Notes: a model not told the origin generated them from the letters alone. 64,000 bases of DNA from Kutzneria sp044547355 (GCF_044547355.1 NZ_JBIUAG010000002.1:248001-312000), one strand, 5' to 3'; counted from the first letter of the stretch, positions 19,861-27,789 are shown. A program made the numbers and translations.

Positions 19861-19938
19861 TCAGCGGCGACACAGTGCACTGCACACGTGGCAGAGGTCC
19901 ACGTGCCGCCTGGTGCGGAAATCATCTGACTGCGCCAC
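19861..19938 (-). CDS. Cysteine-rich leader peptide of the actinobacterial TRRxHVDL type
   Basis: 25 codons, GTG 19938 to TGA 19861. Peptide: MAQSDDFRTRRHVDLCHVC followed by SALCRR, with Cys at 16, 19 and 23. TRR-HVDL followed by SA-x-C is the pattern I know from small actinobacterial leader peptides in front of sulfur-assimilation genes. A TAGCGT -10 box (19946-19951) sits 7 nt before the GTG, so the ORF is leaderless, as in described cysteine attenuators. The downstream gene encodes an SsuE-like flavin reductase, which matches. Ribosome stalling at Cys codons under cysteine starvation would be the expected signal. I see no clear terminator in the repeat-rich 369 bp after it. Confidence 0.75.
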   Translation of the reverse strand: MAQSDDFRTRRHVDLCHVCSALCRR

Positions 19939-20004
19939 ACCATCGACGCTAGGTCAGGCCGGCGACCACCGACAAGGTCGTCCCATGGGGTGAAAACCGA
20001 CTGT

Positions 20005-20871
20005 TCAGTCGACCGGCAGGGACTTTGTCGACGGCCGGACGACGGCGCCGAGGCGGCGCATCGCCTGTGGCACGTATCCGTGCGGCGACCGCCACCGAAC
20101 CGGCTCGGGCACGAGCAGCGCCGCCGCCCGGACGGCGCGGAGCATCGCGGTGCTGGCGGACGGCGAGTAGGCGCTGTGTCCGTGCAGCCGGATCGCCCAA
20201 CGAGGCAGCAGCGAGTACGCCAAGTGGGCAACCGCTCCTTCGTAGATCGGCAAGCCGAGGCCCAGCACGCCGGACAACGGCGGCTTGTGCAGGAACTCGT
20301 AGACGATCTCGGAGTCGGCGCCGGGCCGGAGTTCGCCGCGGATACCGCGCAGGTAGGCGGCCATCTGGTCGGTCGAGCCGGGCACCTCGTCCGGGTCGAG
20401 ACCGACAAGTGCGGCGGAATGGCGTTGTTCGTCGAAATAGTGGTCGGCTTGCGCTTTCGTCAGACGGAAACCGGCCCGGCGGACGACGGACAGGAACATC
20501 GCCACCTCGGCGCAGTGCACCCACAGCAACAGGTCGGGCCGGTCGATGCGGAAAGTCCGGCCGGTCGCCGGGTCCTTGCCACGCAGGCTGCGGTGCACCG
20601 CGCGGACCTTGGCCGCACCGGCATGCACCTCTTCGAGCGGTGCGTACGTGCTCATCCCGACGAACCGGGCGGTGCGCATGAGTCGACCCAGCGGATCCTG
20701 GCGGAAATTGGAGTTCTGCACCACGCCGGCCGCCGCGAGCGGGTGCAGCGACTGGAGGAACAGGCTGGTGATGCCGCCGAGCCACATGGCGGGGTCGGCG
20801 TGCAGGTGCCAGGTAACCGAATTCGGGCCGACCAGGCCAGGGTCGGCCTCACTCCACGGCGCAGCGCTCAC
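20005..20871 (-). CDS. Oxygenase MpaB family protein (DUF2236)
   Basis: 288 aa from GTG 20871, following a leaderless TAACTT box (20878-20883, minus). It shows the DUF2236 features: QSLHPLAAAGVVQNSNFRQD, then ARFVGMSTYAPLEE with R and H residues that ligate heme in relatives, and WVHCAEVAMF. Family members include latex-clearing (rubber) oxygenases and fungal MpaB; most actinobacterial members have no assigned substrate. It is 100 bp downstream of the FadR gene on the same strand but has its own promoter, so it is probably separate from the glnA3 operon. Confidence 0.85.
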   Translation of the reverse strand: MSAAPWSEADPGLVGPNSVTWHLHADPAMWLGGITSLFLQSLHPLAAAGVVQNSNFRQDPLGRLMRTARFVGMSTYAPLEEVHAGAAKVRAVHRSLRGKDPATGRTFRIDRPDLLLWVHCAEVAMFLSVVRRAGFRLTKAQADHYFDEQRHSAALVGLDPDEVPGSTDQMAAYLRGIRGELRPGADSEIVYEFLHKPPLSGVLGLGLPIYEGAVAHLAYSLLPRWAIRLHGHSAYSPSASTAMLRAVRAAALLVPEPVRWRSPHGYVPQAMRRLGAVVRPSTKSLPVD

Positions 20872-20971
20872 CGTTCGAAGTTACGCCGTCGCGGGGCCGA
20901 TCCGAACCGCCAGCTCGGTGGCCGAAGGCGAACGCGGTCACTCGGCGCGCCATATGGTGAACAGCGGGTGT

Positions 20972-21676
20972 TCAGCCCAGGAAGCCCCTGAGCAGCGACG
21001 CGGTGCCATCCAGATGCTCGGCCATGGCCCGCCGGGCGGCCGGCGCGTCGCCGGTGAGCACGGCGTCGACCAGGGCCGCGTGTTGCCGGTTGGAGTGCTC
21101 GATGTTCTTGGGCAGCAACGGGATTCCGTCGAGCAGCTCGTTGAGACGCATCCGCACGTCGGCGACCGCGGCGGTGAGCGAGGGCGACCCGCTGATCTCG
21201 GCGATCGCCAGGTGCAGCCGGGAATCCTTGCGGCGGTACTCCCCCAGCCCGGCGACCTCGCACTCGGCCAGCCGAGCCCGCAGGTGCGCGCACTCGTGCT
21301 CGGTCAGTTCTCGGGCGGCCGCGAACTCCGCCGCGCCCGTCTCCAGGACGGCCCTCAGGGTCAGGGCATCCTCAAGATTGTCCACATGGGACGCCATGGC
21401 CGGAACGGTGTCGGGTGGCGCCGTGCACACAAAGGTCCCGCCGTACCGGCCACGGCGGGACTCGACAAAACCGGACTCCTGCAAGGCATGCAGCGCCTCG
21501 CGCAGCGTCACCCGGCTCACGTTCAGCCGGGTGGCCAGGTCACGCTCCGCGGGCAGCCGTTCGCCCGGCGGCACGACGCCCAGCTTGATCGCCTGAAGCA
21601 GTCGTTCCACCGTCTCCTCGAACGCGTTGCCCGTCCGGACCGGACGGAACAACGCGTCGCCGGCCGAGTCGATCAC
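20972..21676 (-). CDS. FadR-subfamily GntR regulator of the gamma-glutamylation operon
   Basis: 234 aa from GTG 21676. Winged helix RLPAERDLATRLNVSRVTLR and VESRRGRYGGTFV, then an all-helical FCD domain with metal-type His positions (DSRLHLAIAEISG and HAALVDAVLTGD). It is last in the operon, 16 bp after the SDR stop. FadR-type proteins bind small carboxylates or amines and repress their own operon. Position implies control of the glnA3-type pathway, comparable to regulators reported beside polyamine-utilisation genes in Streptomyces. Confidence 0.88.
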   Translation of the reverse strand: MIDSAGDALFRPVRTGNAFEETVERLLQAIKLGVVPPGERLPAERDLATRLNVSRVTLREALHALQESGFVESRRGRYGGTFVCTAPPDTVPAMASHVDNLEDALTLRAVLETGAAEFAAARELTEHECAHLRARLAECEVAGLGEYRRKDSRLHLAIAEISGSPSLTAAVADVRMRLNELLDGIPLLPKNIEHSNRQHAALVDAVLTGDAPAARRAMAEHLDGTASLLRGFLG

Positions 21677-21692
21677 TGCCGGTCCACCACGG

Positions 21693-22460
21693 CTATTCCG
21701 GCGTCACATAGGCGCCGGAGATGCCGCCGTCCACCAGGAACTGGGAACCCGTCATGAACGACGAGTCGTCACTGGCCAGGAAGGCGACCGCGGCAGCGAT
21801 CTCCTCCGGCTCGGCGAACCGGCCCATGGGGATGTGCACGAGCCGGCGGGCAGCCCGCACCGGGTCCTTGGCGAACAACTCCTTGAGCAGCGGGGTGTTC
21901 ACCGGCCCCGGGCACAGCGCGTTCACCCGGACGCCCTGCCGCGCGAACTGGACGCCCAGCTCGCGCGTCATCGCCAGCACGCCGCCCTTCGAGGCGGTGT
22001 AGGAGATCTGCGAGGTGGCGGCGCCCATGACCGCGACGAACGAGGCCGTGTTGATGATGGATCCCTTGCCCTGGGCCAACATGTGTGGCAGCGCGTACTT
22101 GCAGCACAGGTACACCGAGGTCAGGTTGACGTGCTGGACCCGTTGCCACGCCTCGAACTCGGTGGTGAGGATGGAGTCGTCGTCGGGCGGCGAGATACCG
22201 GTGTTGTTGAAGGCGATGTCGAGCGAGCCGTAGGTGTCGACGGCCTGCTGGAACATCGCCTCGACCTGACCGGCGTCGGTGACGTCGACCTTGACGAACA
22301 GGCCGCCGACCTCCTTGGCGGCCTGGGCGCCGGCGGTCTCGTCCACGTCACCGATCACGATCTTGGCGCCCTCCGCCGCCAGCCTGCGCGCCGAGGCGAG
22401 CCCGATCCCGCTGCCACCACCGGTGATCACCGCCACCCGGCCGGCCAACCGTTCTGCCAC
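21693..22460 (-). CDS. Short-chain dehydrogenase/reductase of the glnA3-type operon
   Basis: 255 aa from GTG 22460, 3 bp after the aldehyde dehydrogenase stop, with GGAGGAG in the end of that gene. Classical SDR: TGGGSGIG cofactor loop, NNTG (usual NNAG), catalytic Ser in NTASFV and YTASK (Y-x-x-x-K). Asp after the second strand (GDVDE) suggests NAD(H). It could oxidise an alcohol or hydroxyacid produced from the amine substrate. The precise step is not determined by the sequence. Confidence 0.88.
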   Translation of the reverse strand: MAERLAGRVAVITGGGSGIGLASARRLAAEGAKIVIGDVDETAGAQAAKEVGGLFVKVDVTDAGQVEAMFQQAVDTYGSLDIAFNNTGISPPDDDSILTTEFEAWQRVQHVNLTSVYLCCKYALPHMLAQGKGSIINTASFVAVMGAATSQISYTASKGGVLAMTRELGVQFARQGVRVNALCPGPVNTPLLKELFAKDPVRAARRLVHIPMGRFAEPEEIAAAVAFLASDDSSFMTGSQFLVDGGISGAYVTPE

Positions 22461-22463
22461 TGC

Positions 22464-23828
22464 TCACTCCTCCGTCGCGATGAACACGTTCTTGGTCTCG
22501 GTGAACGCGGCGACCGCGTCCGGACCGAGTTCCCGGCCCAGGCCGGACTGCTTGTACCCGCCGAACGGGGTCCAGTAGCGGACCGACGAGTGCGAGTTGA
22601 CCGAGAGGTTGCCGGCCTCGACGCCCCGGGCGACCCGCAGCGCGCGGCCGACGTCCCGGGTCCAGATGGAGCCGGACAGGCCGTACTCGGTGTCGTTGGC
22701 GATCCTCAGCGCGTCGGCCTCGTCCTCGAACGGCAGCACCACGACGACCGGCCCGAAGATCTCATCGACGACCGTGCGGTCCTTTTCGGACGGTGGCGTG
22801 AGAACCGTTGGCGGGAACCAGAACCCGGCACCTTCGGGGGCGCTGCCGCGGAAAGCGACCGGGGCGTCCTCGCGCACGTACGAGGCCACCTTGTCGCGGT
22901 GCGCGGAGGAGATGAGCGGGCCCATCTCGGAGTCGGCGCTGCCCGGGTCGCCGACCTTGACCCCTTGCACCGCCGGCTCCAGCAGTTCCATGAACCGGTC
23001 GTAAACACTGCGCTGGACCAGGATTCGCGAACGGGCGCAGCAGTCCTGGCCGGCGTTGTCGAAAACGCCGTAGGGTGCGGTCGCGGCGGCACGCTCGATG
23101 TCGGCGTCGGCGAACACGATGTTCGCGCTCTTGCCGCCGAGCTCGAGCGTCACCCGCTTCACCTGCTCGGCGCAGCCGGCCATGATCTGCTTGCCGACCA
23201 CGGTCGACCCGGTGAACACAACCTTGCGCACCGCCGGGTGCGTCACGAATCGTTGCCCGACAACAGATCCCTTGCCGGGCAACACCTGGAAGACATCGTC
23301 CGGGATGCCGGCGTCCCTGGCGAGTTCGGCGAGCCGGATCGCGGTGAGCGGCGTCAACTCGGCCGGCTTGACGACAACGGTGTTGCCGGCGGCCAGCGCC
23401 GGCGCGAAGCCCCAGGCCGCGATCGGCATCGGGAAGTTCCACGGCACGATCACACCGATCACGCCGAGCGGCTCGGCAAAGGTGACGTCGACGCCCCCGG
23501 CGACCGGAATCTGCCGGCCGAACAAGCGTTCCGGCGCGGCGGCGTAGTACTCGACGACATCGCGCGCGTTACCGGCCTCCCACAGCGCGTTGCCGATGGT
23601 GTGGCCGGAGTTGGCGACCTCGATCCGAGCGAGGTTCTCACGGTCGGCGTCGATCGCCGCGGCGAAGCGACGCAGCAGCCGGGCCCGATCGCCCGGCGCG
23701 ACGGCCTTCCACGCCGGCAACGCCGCCTGGGCGCGGGCGATCGCCGAGTCGGTCTGCTCCAGCGTGGCCAGCTCGACGGCGCCGACCAGTTCCTCGGTCG
23801 CCGGATTGATCACATCGAAGGTGGTCAC
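22464..23828 (-). CDS. Aldehyde dehydrogenase, gamma-glutamyl-aminobutyraldehyde type
   Basis: 454 aa from GTG 23828, overlapping the hydrolase stop by 4 bp. NAD-binding VIVPWNFPMPIAAWGFAPAL, catalytic Glu in VTLELGGKSANIV, catalytic Cys in DNAGQDCCARSRIL, and C-terminal PFGGYKQSGLGRE are all present. In the gamma-glutamylated putrescine pathway (Puu) such enzymes oxidise gamma-glutamyl-aminobutyraldehyde. Its place between a GlnA3-like ligase and a C26 hydrolase supports this role, although the amine is not known. Slightly shorter than typical PuuC (about 490 aa). Confidence 0.88.
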   Translation of the reverse strand: MTTFDVINPATEELVGAVELATLEQTDSAIARAQAALPAWKAVAPGDRARLLRRFAAAIDADRENLARIEVANSGHTIGNALWEAGNARDVVEYYAAAPERLFGRQIPVAGGVDVTFAEPLGVIGVIVPWNFPMPIAAWGFAPALAAGNTVVVKPAELTPLTAIRLAELARDAGIPDDVFQVLPGKGSVVGQRFVTHPAVRKVVFTGSTVVGKQIMAGCAEQVKRVTLELGGKSANIVFADADIERAAATAPYGVFDNAGQDCCARSRILVQRSVYDRFMELLEPAVQGVKVGDPGSADSEMGPLISSAHRDKVASYVREDAPVAFRGSAPEGAGFWFPPTVLTPPSEKDRTVVDEIFGPVVVVLPFEDEADALRIANDTEYGLSGSIWTRDVGRALRVARGVEAGNLSVNSHSSVRYWTPFGGYKQSGLGRELGPDAVAAFTETKNVFIATEE

Positions 23829-24535
23829 TTCCCGTTCCCCGCTCTCGCCACCAAAGCCTTGAACAGCCGCACTTCCGCGTCCTGTTCGGGATGCCACTGC
23901 ACGCCGAGCACGAAGTCGGCGCCCGCCAGCTCGACCGCCTCCACGACCCCGTCGGCCGACTTCGCCGTGATCGTCAGCCCGTCGCCGAGCCGGTCGACGG
24001 CCTGATGGTGCGAACACGACACGCTCGCCGCACCGCCGAGAATCTCGCCGACCGCGCTGCCCGGCGTCATTTTCACGTCGTTGCGACCGAACTGGCCGAC
24101 CGCCGGCCGGTGCGCCGGCGAACCCGTGACGTCCGGGACGTGCTGGGTAAGTGTGCCGCCCAGCACGACGTTGAGCACCTGCATGCCTCGGCACACGCCG
24201 ATCAGCGGCAGGCCCGCGGCCAAGGCGCTCTCGACCAGCGCGAACTCCGTCTCGTCCCGATCCGGCCGCAGGCCAAGGGTTTCGGGATGCGTCGACGCGC
24301 CGTAGCGGGCGGGATCGACATCCGCTCCGCCGGCGATCACCAGTCCGTCCAGAAAGGACACATCGGAGAACCCCAGTGGCGGCACCAGAACCGGGTTACC
24401 ACCGGCCGCCGCGACCGTGTCGACGTAGGTCCGCGGCAACACGGCGGCGTCCAGATCCCAAGGGCCGAAACGGGTTCGTTCGATGTAGGTGGTGATGCCG
24501 ATGACCGGTCGGCGGTCAGAGCCGTTCGAAGCCAC
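23825..24535 (-). CDS. Gamma-glutamyl hydrolase, PuuD-like peptidase C26
   Basis: 236 aa from GTG 24535, overlapping the 3' end of glnA3 by 20 bp. Class I glutamine amidotransferase-like fold: GLVIAGGADVDPARYG, nucleophile elbow GVCRGMQVLN, and the His-Glu pair in GVQWHPEQD. This matches gamma-glutamyl-GABA hydrolase PuuD, which releases glutamate at the end of gamma-glutamyl polyamine catabolism. Both neighbours overlap it, indicating translational coupling in a single pathway. Confidence 0.9.
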   Translation of the reverse strand: MASNGSDRRPVIGITTYIERTRFGPWDLDAAVLPRTYVDTVAAAGGNPVLVPPLGFSDVSFLDGLVIAGGADVDPARYGASTHPETLGLRPDRDETEFALVESALAAGLPLIGVCRGMQVLNVVLGGTLTQHVPDVTGSPAHRPAVGQFGRNDVKMTPGSAVGEILGGAASVSCSHHQAVDRLGDGLTITAKSADGVVEAVELAGADFVLGVQWHPEQDAEVRLFKALVARAGNGK

Positions 24536-25862
24536 GTAGACGCTCCCAGTCGGTGACGGCGGAGTCGAACGCGGCCAGTTCGATCCGGGCCGCGTTGCAG
24601 TAGTGGTCGACGACGTCCTCGCCGAACGCGTCGCGGGCGATCGCGCTGGCCGCGAACAGTTCCTTGGCCTCACGCAACGACGACGGCACCGTCGGCTTGT
24701 CGGAGGCGTAGGCGTTGCCGGACAGTTCTGGTTCCAGGCTCAGCTCGTTGTCGATGCCGTGCAGACCGGCCGCGATCAACCCGGCGACCGCGAGATAGGG
24801 GTTCACGTCGCCGCCCGGCACCCGGTTCTCGATGCGCAGGCCCGCGCCGTGGCCGACCAGACGCAGCGCGCAAGTCCGGTTGTCGCTGCCCCAGGCCACC
24901 GCGGTCGGCGCGAAGCTGCCGGGCTGGAAACGCTTGTAGGAGTTGATGTTCGGCGCGAACAGCAGCGTCAGCTCGCGCAGGCCGGCCAACTGGCCGGCGA
25001 TGAACTGCTGGGCCGTGGTGGACATGCCGTGCGGGCCGTCACCGACAAAGGTGAGGTCGCCGTCCGTGCCGCGCAGGCTGATGTGGATGTGGCAGGAGTT
25101 GCCCTCGCGCTCGTTGTACTTGGCCATGAACGTGAGGCTGCGGCCCTCCTGCGCGGAGATCTCCTTCGCACCGGTCTTGTAGATCGAGTGGTTGTCGCAC
25201 GTCGGCAACGCCTCGTCGTACCGGAAGACGATCTCGTGCTGGCCGAGGTTGCACTCCCCCTTGGCCGACTCGACCATCAGGCCCGCGCCGCTCATCTCGT
25301 TGCGAATACGGCGAAGCAGCGGCTCGATGCGAGAGGTGCCGAGCAGCGAGTAGTCCACATTGTACTGATTGGCCGGCCGGAGGTCCCGGTAGCCGAGGTC
25401 GTGCGCCTGCTCGTAACTGTCGTCGAAGACGATGAACTCCAGCTCCGTGCCGACGAACGCAGCGAGCCCGCGCTCGGCGAGCCGGTCCAACTGGCGGCGC
25501 AGGATCTGCCGCGGCGACACCGTGACCGGGCTGCGGTCCTCCCACTCGACGTCGCACAGCACCATCGCGGTGCCCGGCAGCCACGGCGTGAGCCGTAACG
25601 TGCTCAGGTCCGGCCGCATCACGAAGTCGCCGTAGCCGCGTTCCCACGACGACATCCGGTAGCCGCCGACGGTGTTCATCTCGACGTCGACCGCGAGCAG
25701 ATAGTTGCAGCCCTCGGTGGCGTGGTCCAACACCACGTCCAGGAAGTAGCGGGCCGCGCAGCGTTTGCCCTGTAGGCGGCCCTGCATGTCCACGATCGCG
25801 ACCAGGACGGTGTCGACCGTGCCGTCCTCGACCAGGTCACGCAGTGCGTCGACGGTGATCAC
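24516..25862 (-). CDS. glnA3: Gamma-glutamylpolyamine synthetase, GlnA3-like
   Basis: 448 aa from GTG 25862 with AGGAAGGG upstream. Glutamine synthetase fold: catalytic Glu cluster in GTELEFIVFDD and ESAKGECNLGQHE, NSCHIHISL, APNINSYKRFQPGSFAPT and ENRVPGGDVNPYLAVAGL. From memory, sequence along the chain resembles Streptomyces coelicolor GlnA3, which glutamylates polyamines rather than ammonia. The downstream genes (hydrolase, aldehyde dehydrogenase, SDR, FadR) complete a catabolic operon rather than ammonia assimilation. First gene of the operon, divergent from the DAHP synthase leader. Confidence 0.87.
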   Translation of the reverse strand: MITVDALRDLVEDGTVDTVLVAIVDMQGRLQGKRCAARYFLDVVLDHATEGCNYLLAVDVEMNTVGGYRMSSWERGYGDFVMRPDLSTLRLTPWLPGTAMVLCDVEWEDRSPVTVSPRQILRRQLDRLAERGLAAFVGTELEFIVFDDSYEQAHDLGYRDLRPANQYNVDYSLLGTSRIEPLLRRIRNEMSGAGLMVESAKGECNLGQHEIVFRYDEALPTCDNHSIYKTGAKEISAQEGRSLTFMAKYNEREGNSCHIHISLRGTDGDLTFVGDGPHGMSTTAQQFIAGQLAGLRELTLLFAPNINSYKRFQPGSFAPTAVAWGSDNRTCALRLVGHGAGLRIENRVPGGDVNPYLAVAGLIAAGLHGIDNELSLEPELSGNAYASDKPTVPSSLREAKELFAASAIARDAFGEDVVDHYCNAARIELAAFDSAVTDWERLRGFERL

Positions 25863-25909
25863 GGGGACCGCCCTTCCTCGCCCGGCTCCAATGGACTGAT
25901 CCTGACCCA

Positions 25910-25940
25910 TTGCACGGCCGCGGTCAACATGCGCTAGTGT
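25910..25940 (+). promoter_or_regulatory. Promoter of the DAHP synthase leader
   Basis: TTGCAC (25910-25915), 19-bp spacer, TAGTGT (25935-25940). The -10 box is 6 nt before GTG 25947 of the leader ORF, so the leader peptide would be translated from a leaderless transcript. Confidence 0.55.
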
Positions 25941-25946
25941 GGAGCC

Positions 25947-26012
25947 GTGCGTTGCTATCCGCGGTTTAGCGAGCCGGCCCTGGGTGGGCCCGGCGGCGAC
26001 CACGTGCGCTGA
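25947..26012 (+). CDS. Leader peptide upstream of DAHP synthase
   Basis: 21 residues: MRCYPRFSEPALGGPGG followed by DHVR, then TGA at 26010-26012. It starts as a leaderless ORF 6 nt after TAGTGT. Tyr4 and Phe7 are aromatic end-products of the pathway, plus a Cys at 3. A self-complementary pair (GGCCCTGGGTG at the end of the ORF with CACCCAGAGCC after it) could form a first hairpin, and a strong terminator follows. This is the layout of transcription attenuation by leader translation. The aromatic codons are few, so the control signal is inference. Confidence 0.55.
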   Translation: MRCYPRFSEPALGGPGGDHVR

Positions 26013-26036
26013 CCACGGAGCACCCAGAGCCGTTAA

Positions 26037-26068
26037 GGCAGAGGCGATTCGCCTCTGCCTTTTGTTTT
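26037..26068 (+). terminator. Intrinsic terminator/attenuator 59 bp before the DAHP synthase start
   Basis: GGCAGAGGCG-ATT-CGCCTCTGCC gives a perfect 10-bp stem with a 3-nt loop. It is followed by TTTTGTTTT at 26060-26068, the best U-tract in the window. It lies between the leader promoter and ATG 26127 on the same strand, and no gene ends here except the leader ORF. It should therefore act on DAHP synthase expression. Confidence 0.8.
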
Positions 26069-26126
26069 GCCCCAGACACAGGGCAGGCCGGCGGGAATCT
26101 CCGGCGGTCTGCGGAGAGGAAACGCC

Positions 26127-27230
26127 ATGTCCACCCACAACCAGCGCATCGTCAGCTCGCGGCCGATGGTCTCGCCCGCGCTGCTGCGGGACGAGGCCCC
26201 GCTGACCGACGCCGGCGAGGCCGTCGTCGTGCAGAGCCGGACCGCCGTCACCAACGTGTTGAACGGCGACGACGACCGGTTGCTCGTCATCGTCGGGCCG
26301 TGCTCCGTGCACGATCCCGTGGCCGGCCTCGACTACGCGCGCAGGCTGGCCGCCCTGACCGCCGAACTGTCCGACGAGCTGTGCGTCGTGATGCGGGTCT
26401 ACTTCGAGAAGCCGCGCACCACGCTCGGTTGGAAGGGCCTGATCAACGACCCGCGGCTGGACGGGTCGTACGACGTGAACCATGGGCTGCGGATCGCCCG
26501 GCAGCTGCTGCTGGACATCCTCGCGGTGGGGCTGCCGGTGGGCTGCGAGTTCCTCGACCCGATCACTCCGCAGTACATCGCCGACGCCGTGACCTGGGGA
26601 TCCATCGGCGCTCGGACCGCGCAGAGCCAGGTGCACCGGCAGCTGTGCAGCGGGCTGTCGATGCCGATCGGGATCAAGAACTCCACCGAGGGCGACGTGC
26701 AGGCGGCCGTCGACGCGGTGAAGGCGGCGGCGTCCAGCCACGTGTTCCCCGGCATCACCGACGACGGCCTGGCCGCGATCTTCTCCACCGCCGGCAATCC
26801 CGACTGCCACGTCATCCTGCGCGGCAGCGGCGCCGGGCCCAACTACGACCGGGCCAGCGTCGAGCACACCGTCGACCGGCTGGCGAAGTCCGGGCTGCCC
26901 GAACGGGTGATCGTGGACGCCAGCCACGGCAACAGCGGCAAGGACCACCTCCGGCAGCCGCTGGTCGCCGCCGACATCGCCGCACGGATCGCCGGCGGGG
27001 AGACCGAGGTGGTCGGCATCATGCTGGAGAGCTTCCTGGAACCGGGGCGGCAGGAGCTGGTGCTGGGGCACGCCGAGGACCTCGCCTACGGGCAGAGCGT
27101 GACCGACGCCTGCATGGGCTGGGATGTGACGGAGTCCGTGCTCCGCTCCCTCGCCGACGCCGTCGGTCAACGGCGGGCTTCGCGGTCGGTCGGAGCTGCG
27201 GCGTCGAATTCCTCGATTGCGACGGCCTAG
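26127..27230 (+). CDS. DAHP synthase, class I (AroFGH type)
   Basis: 367 aa from ATG 26127, with GGAGAGGA 7 nt upstream. Motifs in order: IVGPCSVHDPVAGLDYARRL, MRVYFEKPRTTLGWKG (PEP and metal binding), IGARTAQSQVHRQLCSGLSM, GIKNSTEGD, ILRGSGAGPNYD, and VDASHGNSGKDH. It condenses phosphoenolpyruvate and erythrose-4-phosphate, the entry step of aromatic amino acid synthesis. Many actinobacteria use class II enzymes instead. The last eight residues (SNSSIATA) fall in the first 37-bp unit of array C, so the repeat formed the stop region. Expression is probably attenuated at 26037-26068. Confidence 0.93.
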   Translation: MSTHNQRIVSSRPMVSPALLRDEAPLTDAGEAVVVQSRTAVTNVLNGDDDRLLVIVGPCSVHDPVAGLDYARRLAALTAELSDELCVVMRVYFEKPRTTLGWKGLINDPRLDGSYDVNHGLRIARQLLLDILAVGLPVGCEFLDPITPQYIADAVTWGSIGARTAQSQVHRQLCSGLSMPIGIKNSTEGDVQAAVDAVKAAASSHVFPGITDDGLAAIFSTAGNPDCHVILRGSGAGPNYDRASVEHTVDRLAKSGLPERVIVDASHGNSGKDHLRQPLVAADIAARIAGGETEVVGIMLESFLEPGRQELVLGHAEDLAYGQSVTDACMGWDVTESVLRSLADAVGQRRASRSVGAAASNSSIATA

Positions 27231-27655
27231 CACTTCGTCGTCGCGAACCTCGATTTCGACGGCGAGCCGCTCCGCCGCCGCAGCTCCCCACCGCGAGGGC
27301 CGGGCAGTTCGCCGCCGCAGGTCCCAACTGCGACGGCCGAGCGGCTCGTTGTCGCAAATCCCAACTGCGACGCCCGGGCGGTTCGCCGTCGCCGAAGTCG
27401 AGTGCGACGACGAAGCGGCTTCTCACCGCCGATCCCACCTGCGACAGCCGAGCGACCCGTCGCCGCCGAAGTCGACCGCGACGACCGAGTAGTTCGTCGT
27501 CGCGGATCCCCACCTCGGCGGCCGGGCGGCCCGTTGACGCGGAGGTCGACTGCGATGGCGAGGGTGCCTTCCGCCGCGGATGGCAACCGCGTGGGCCTGG
27601 CACTTCGTCGCCATGGAGGCCGAGTGCGGCGGCCGAGCAGTTGGTAGGCGTAGGG
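27212..27655. repeat. Array C: twelve 37-bp tandem repeats overlapping the end of DAHP synthase
   Basis: Units begin exactly every 37 bp from 27212 to 27619. The consensus has a TGCGACGGCCGAGCGG block followed by TTCGTCGTCGC. Unit starts alternate between CCCAAC and GTCGAC types and ends between GAT and GAA/GAG, so the array grew by duplication of 74-bp pairs. 37 is not a multiple of 3, so no frame stays open. GCGACG and CGTCGC within each unit can pair. The DAHP synthase stop codon lies in unit 1. No unique spacers occur, so this is not CRISPR. It resembles a VNTR/MIRU-type locus. Confidence 0.85.
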
Positions 27656-27745
27656 GTGGAGTGCGTCCATGTGGTGGTCGTGGTCGCCGGTCGCATCACG
27701 TTCGATGTGGGCGGGTGTCCGCCCACCAATGTTGAGAGGTTGACA

Positions 27746-27789
27746 ACAGTGGTCAATAGTTGATTTGGCTGTCAAGCATTGACCACTGT
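27746..27789. promoter_or_regulatory. 12-bp perfect inverted repeat upstream of the cupin gene
   Basis: ACAGTGGTCAAT (27746-27757) and ATTGACCACTGT (27778-27789), 20-bp spacer, in a locally AT-rich stretch that contains further TTGAC/GTCAA copies (TTGACA at 27740-27745, GTCAA in the spacer). It could be a two-site operator for a dimeric regulator or a transcript hairpin ending the region after array C. The remaining DNA to 27876 shows no other feature. Confidence 0.5.

Noticed and set aside
21627..24005. 792-codon plus-strand ORF
   Set aside because: Antisense to the SDR, aldehyde dehydrogenase and hydrolase genes, which have clear catalytic motifs on the minus strand.
27212..27655. CRISPR array
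   Set aside because: The 37-bp unit recurs head-to-tail with no unique spacers, and no cas genes are nearby.
26300..27763. 487-codon plus-strand ORF through DAHP synthase and array C
   Set aside because: A frame-shifted shadow of DAHP synthase that stays open by chance through GC-rich repeats; translation almost only A, G, R and P.
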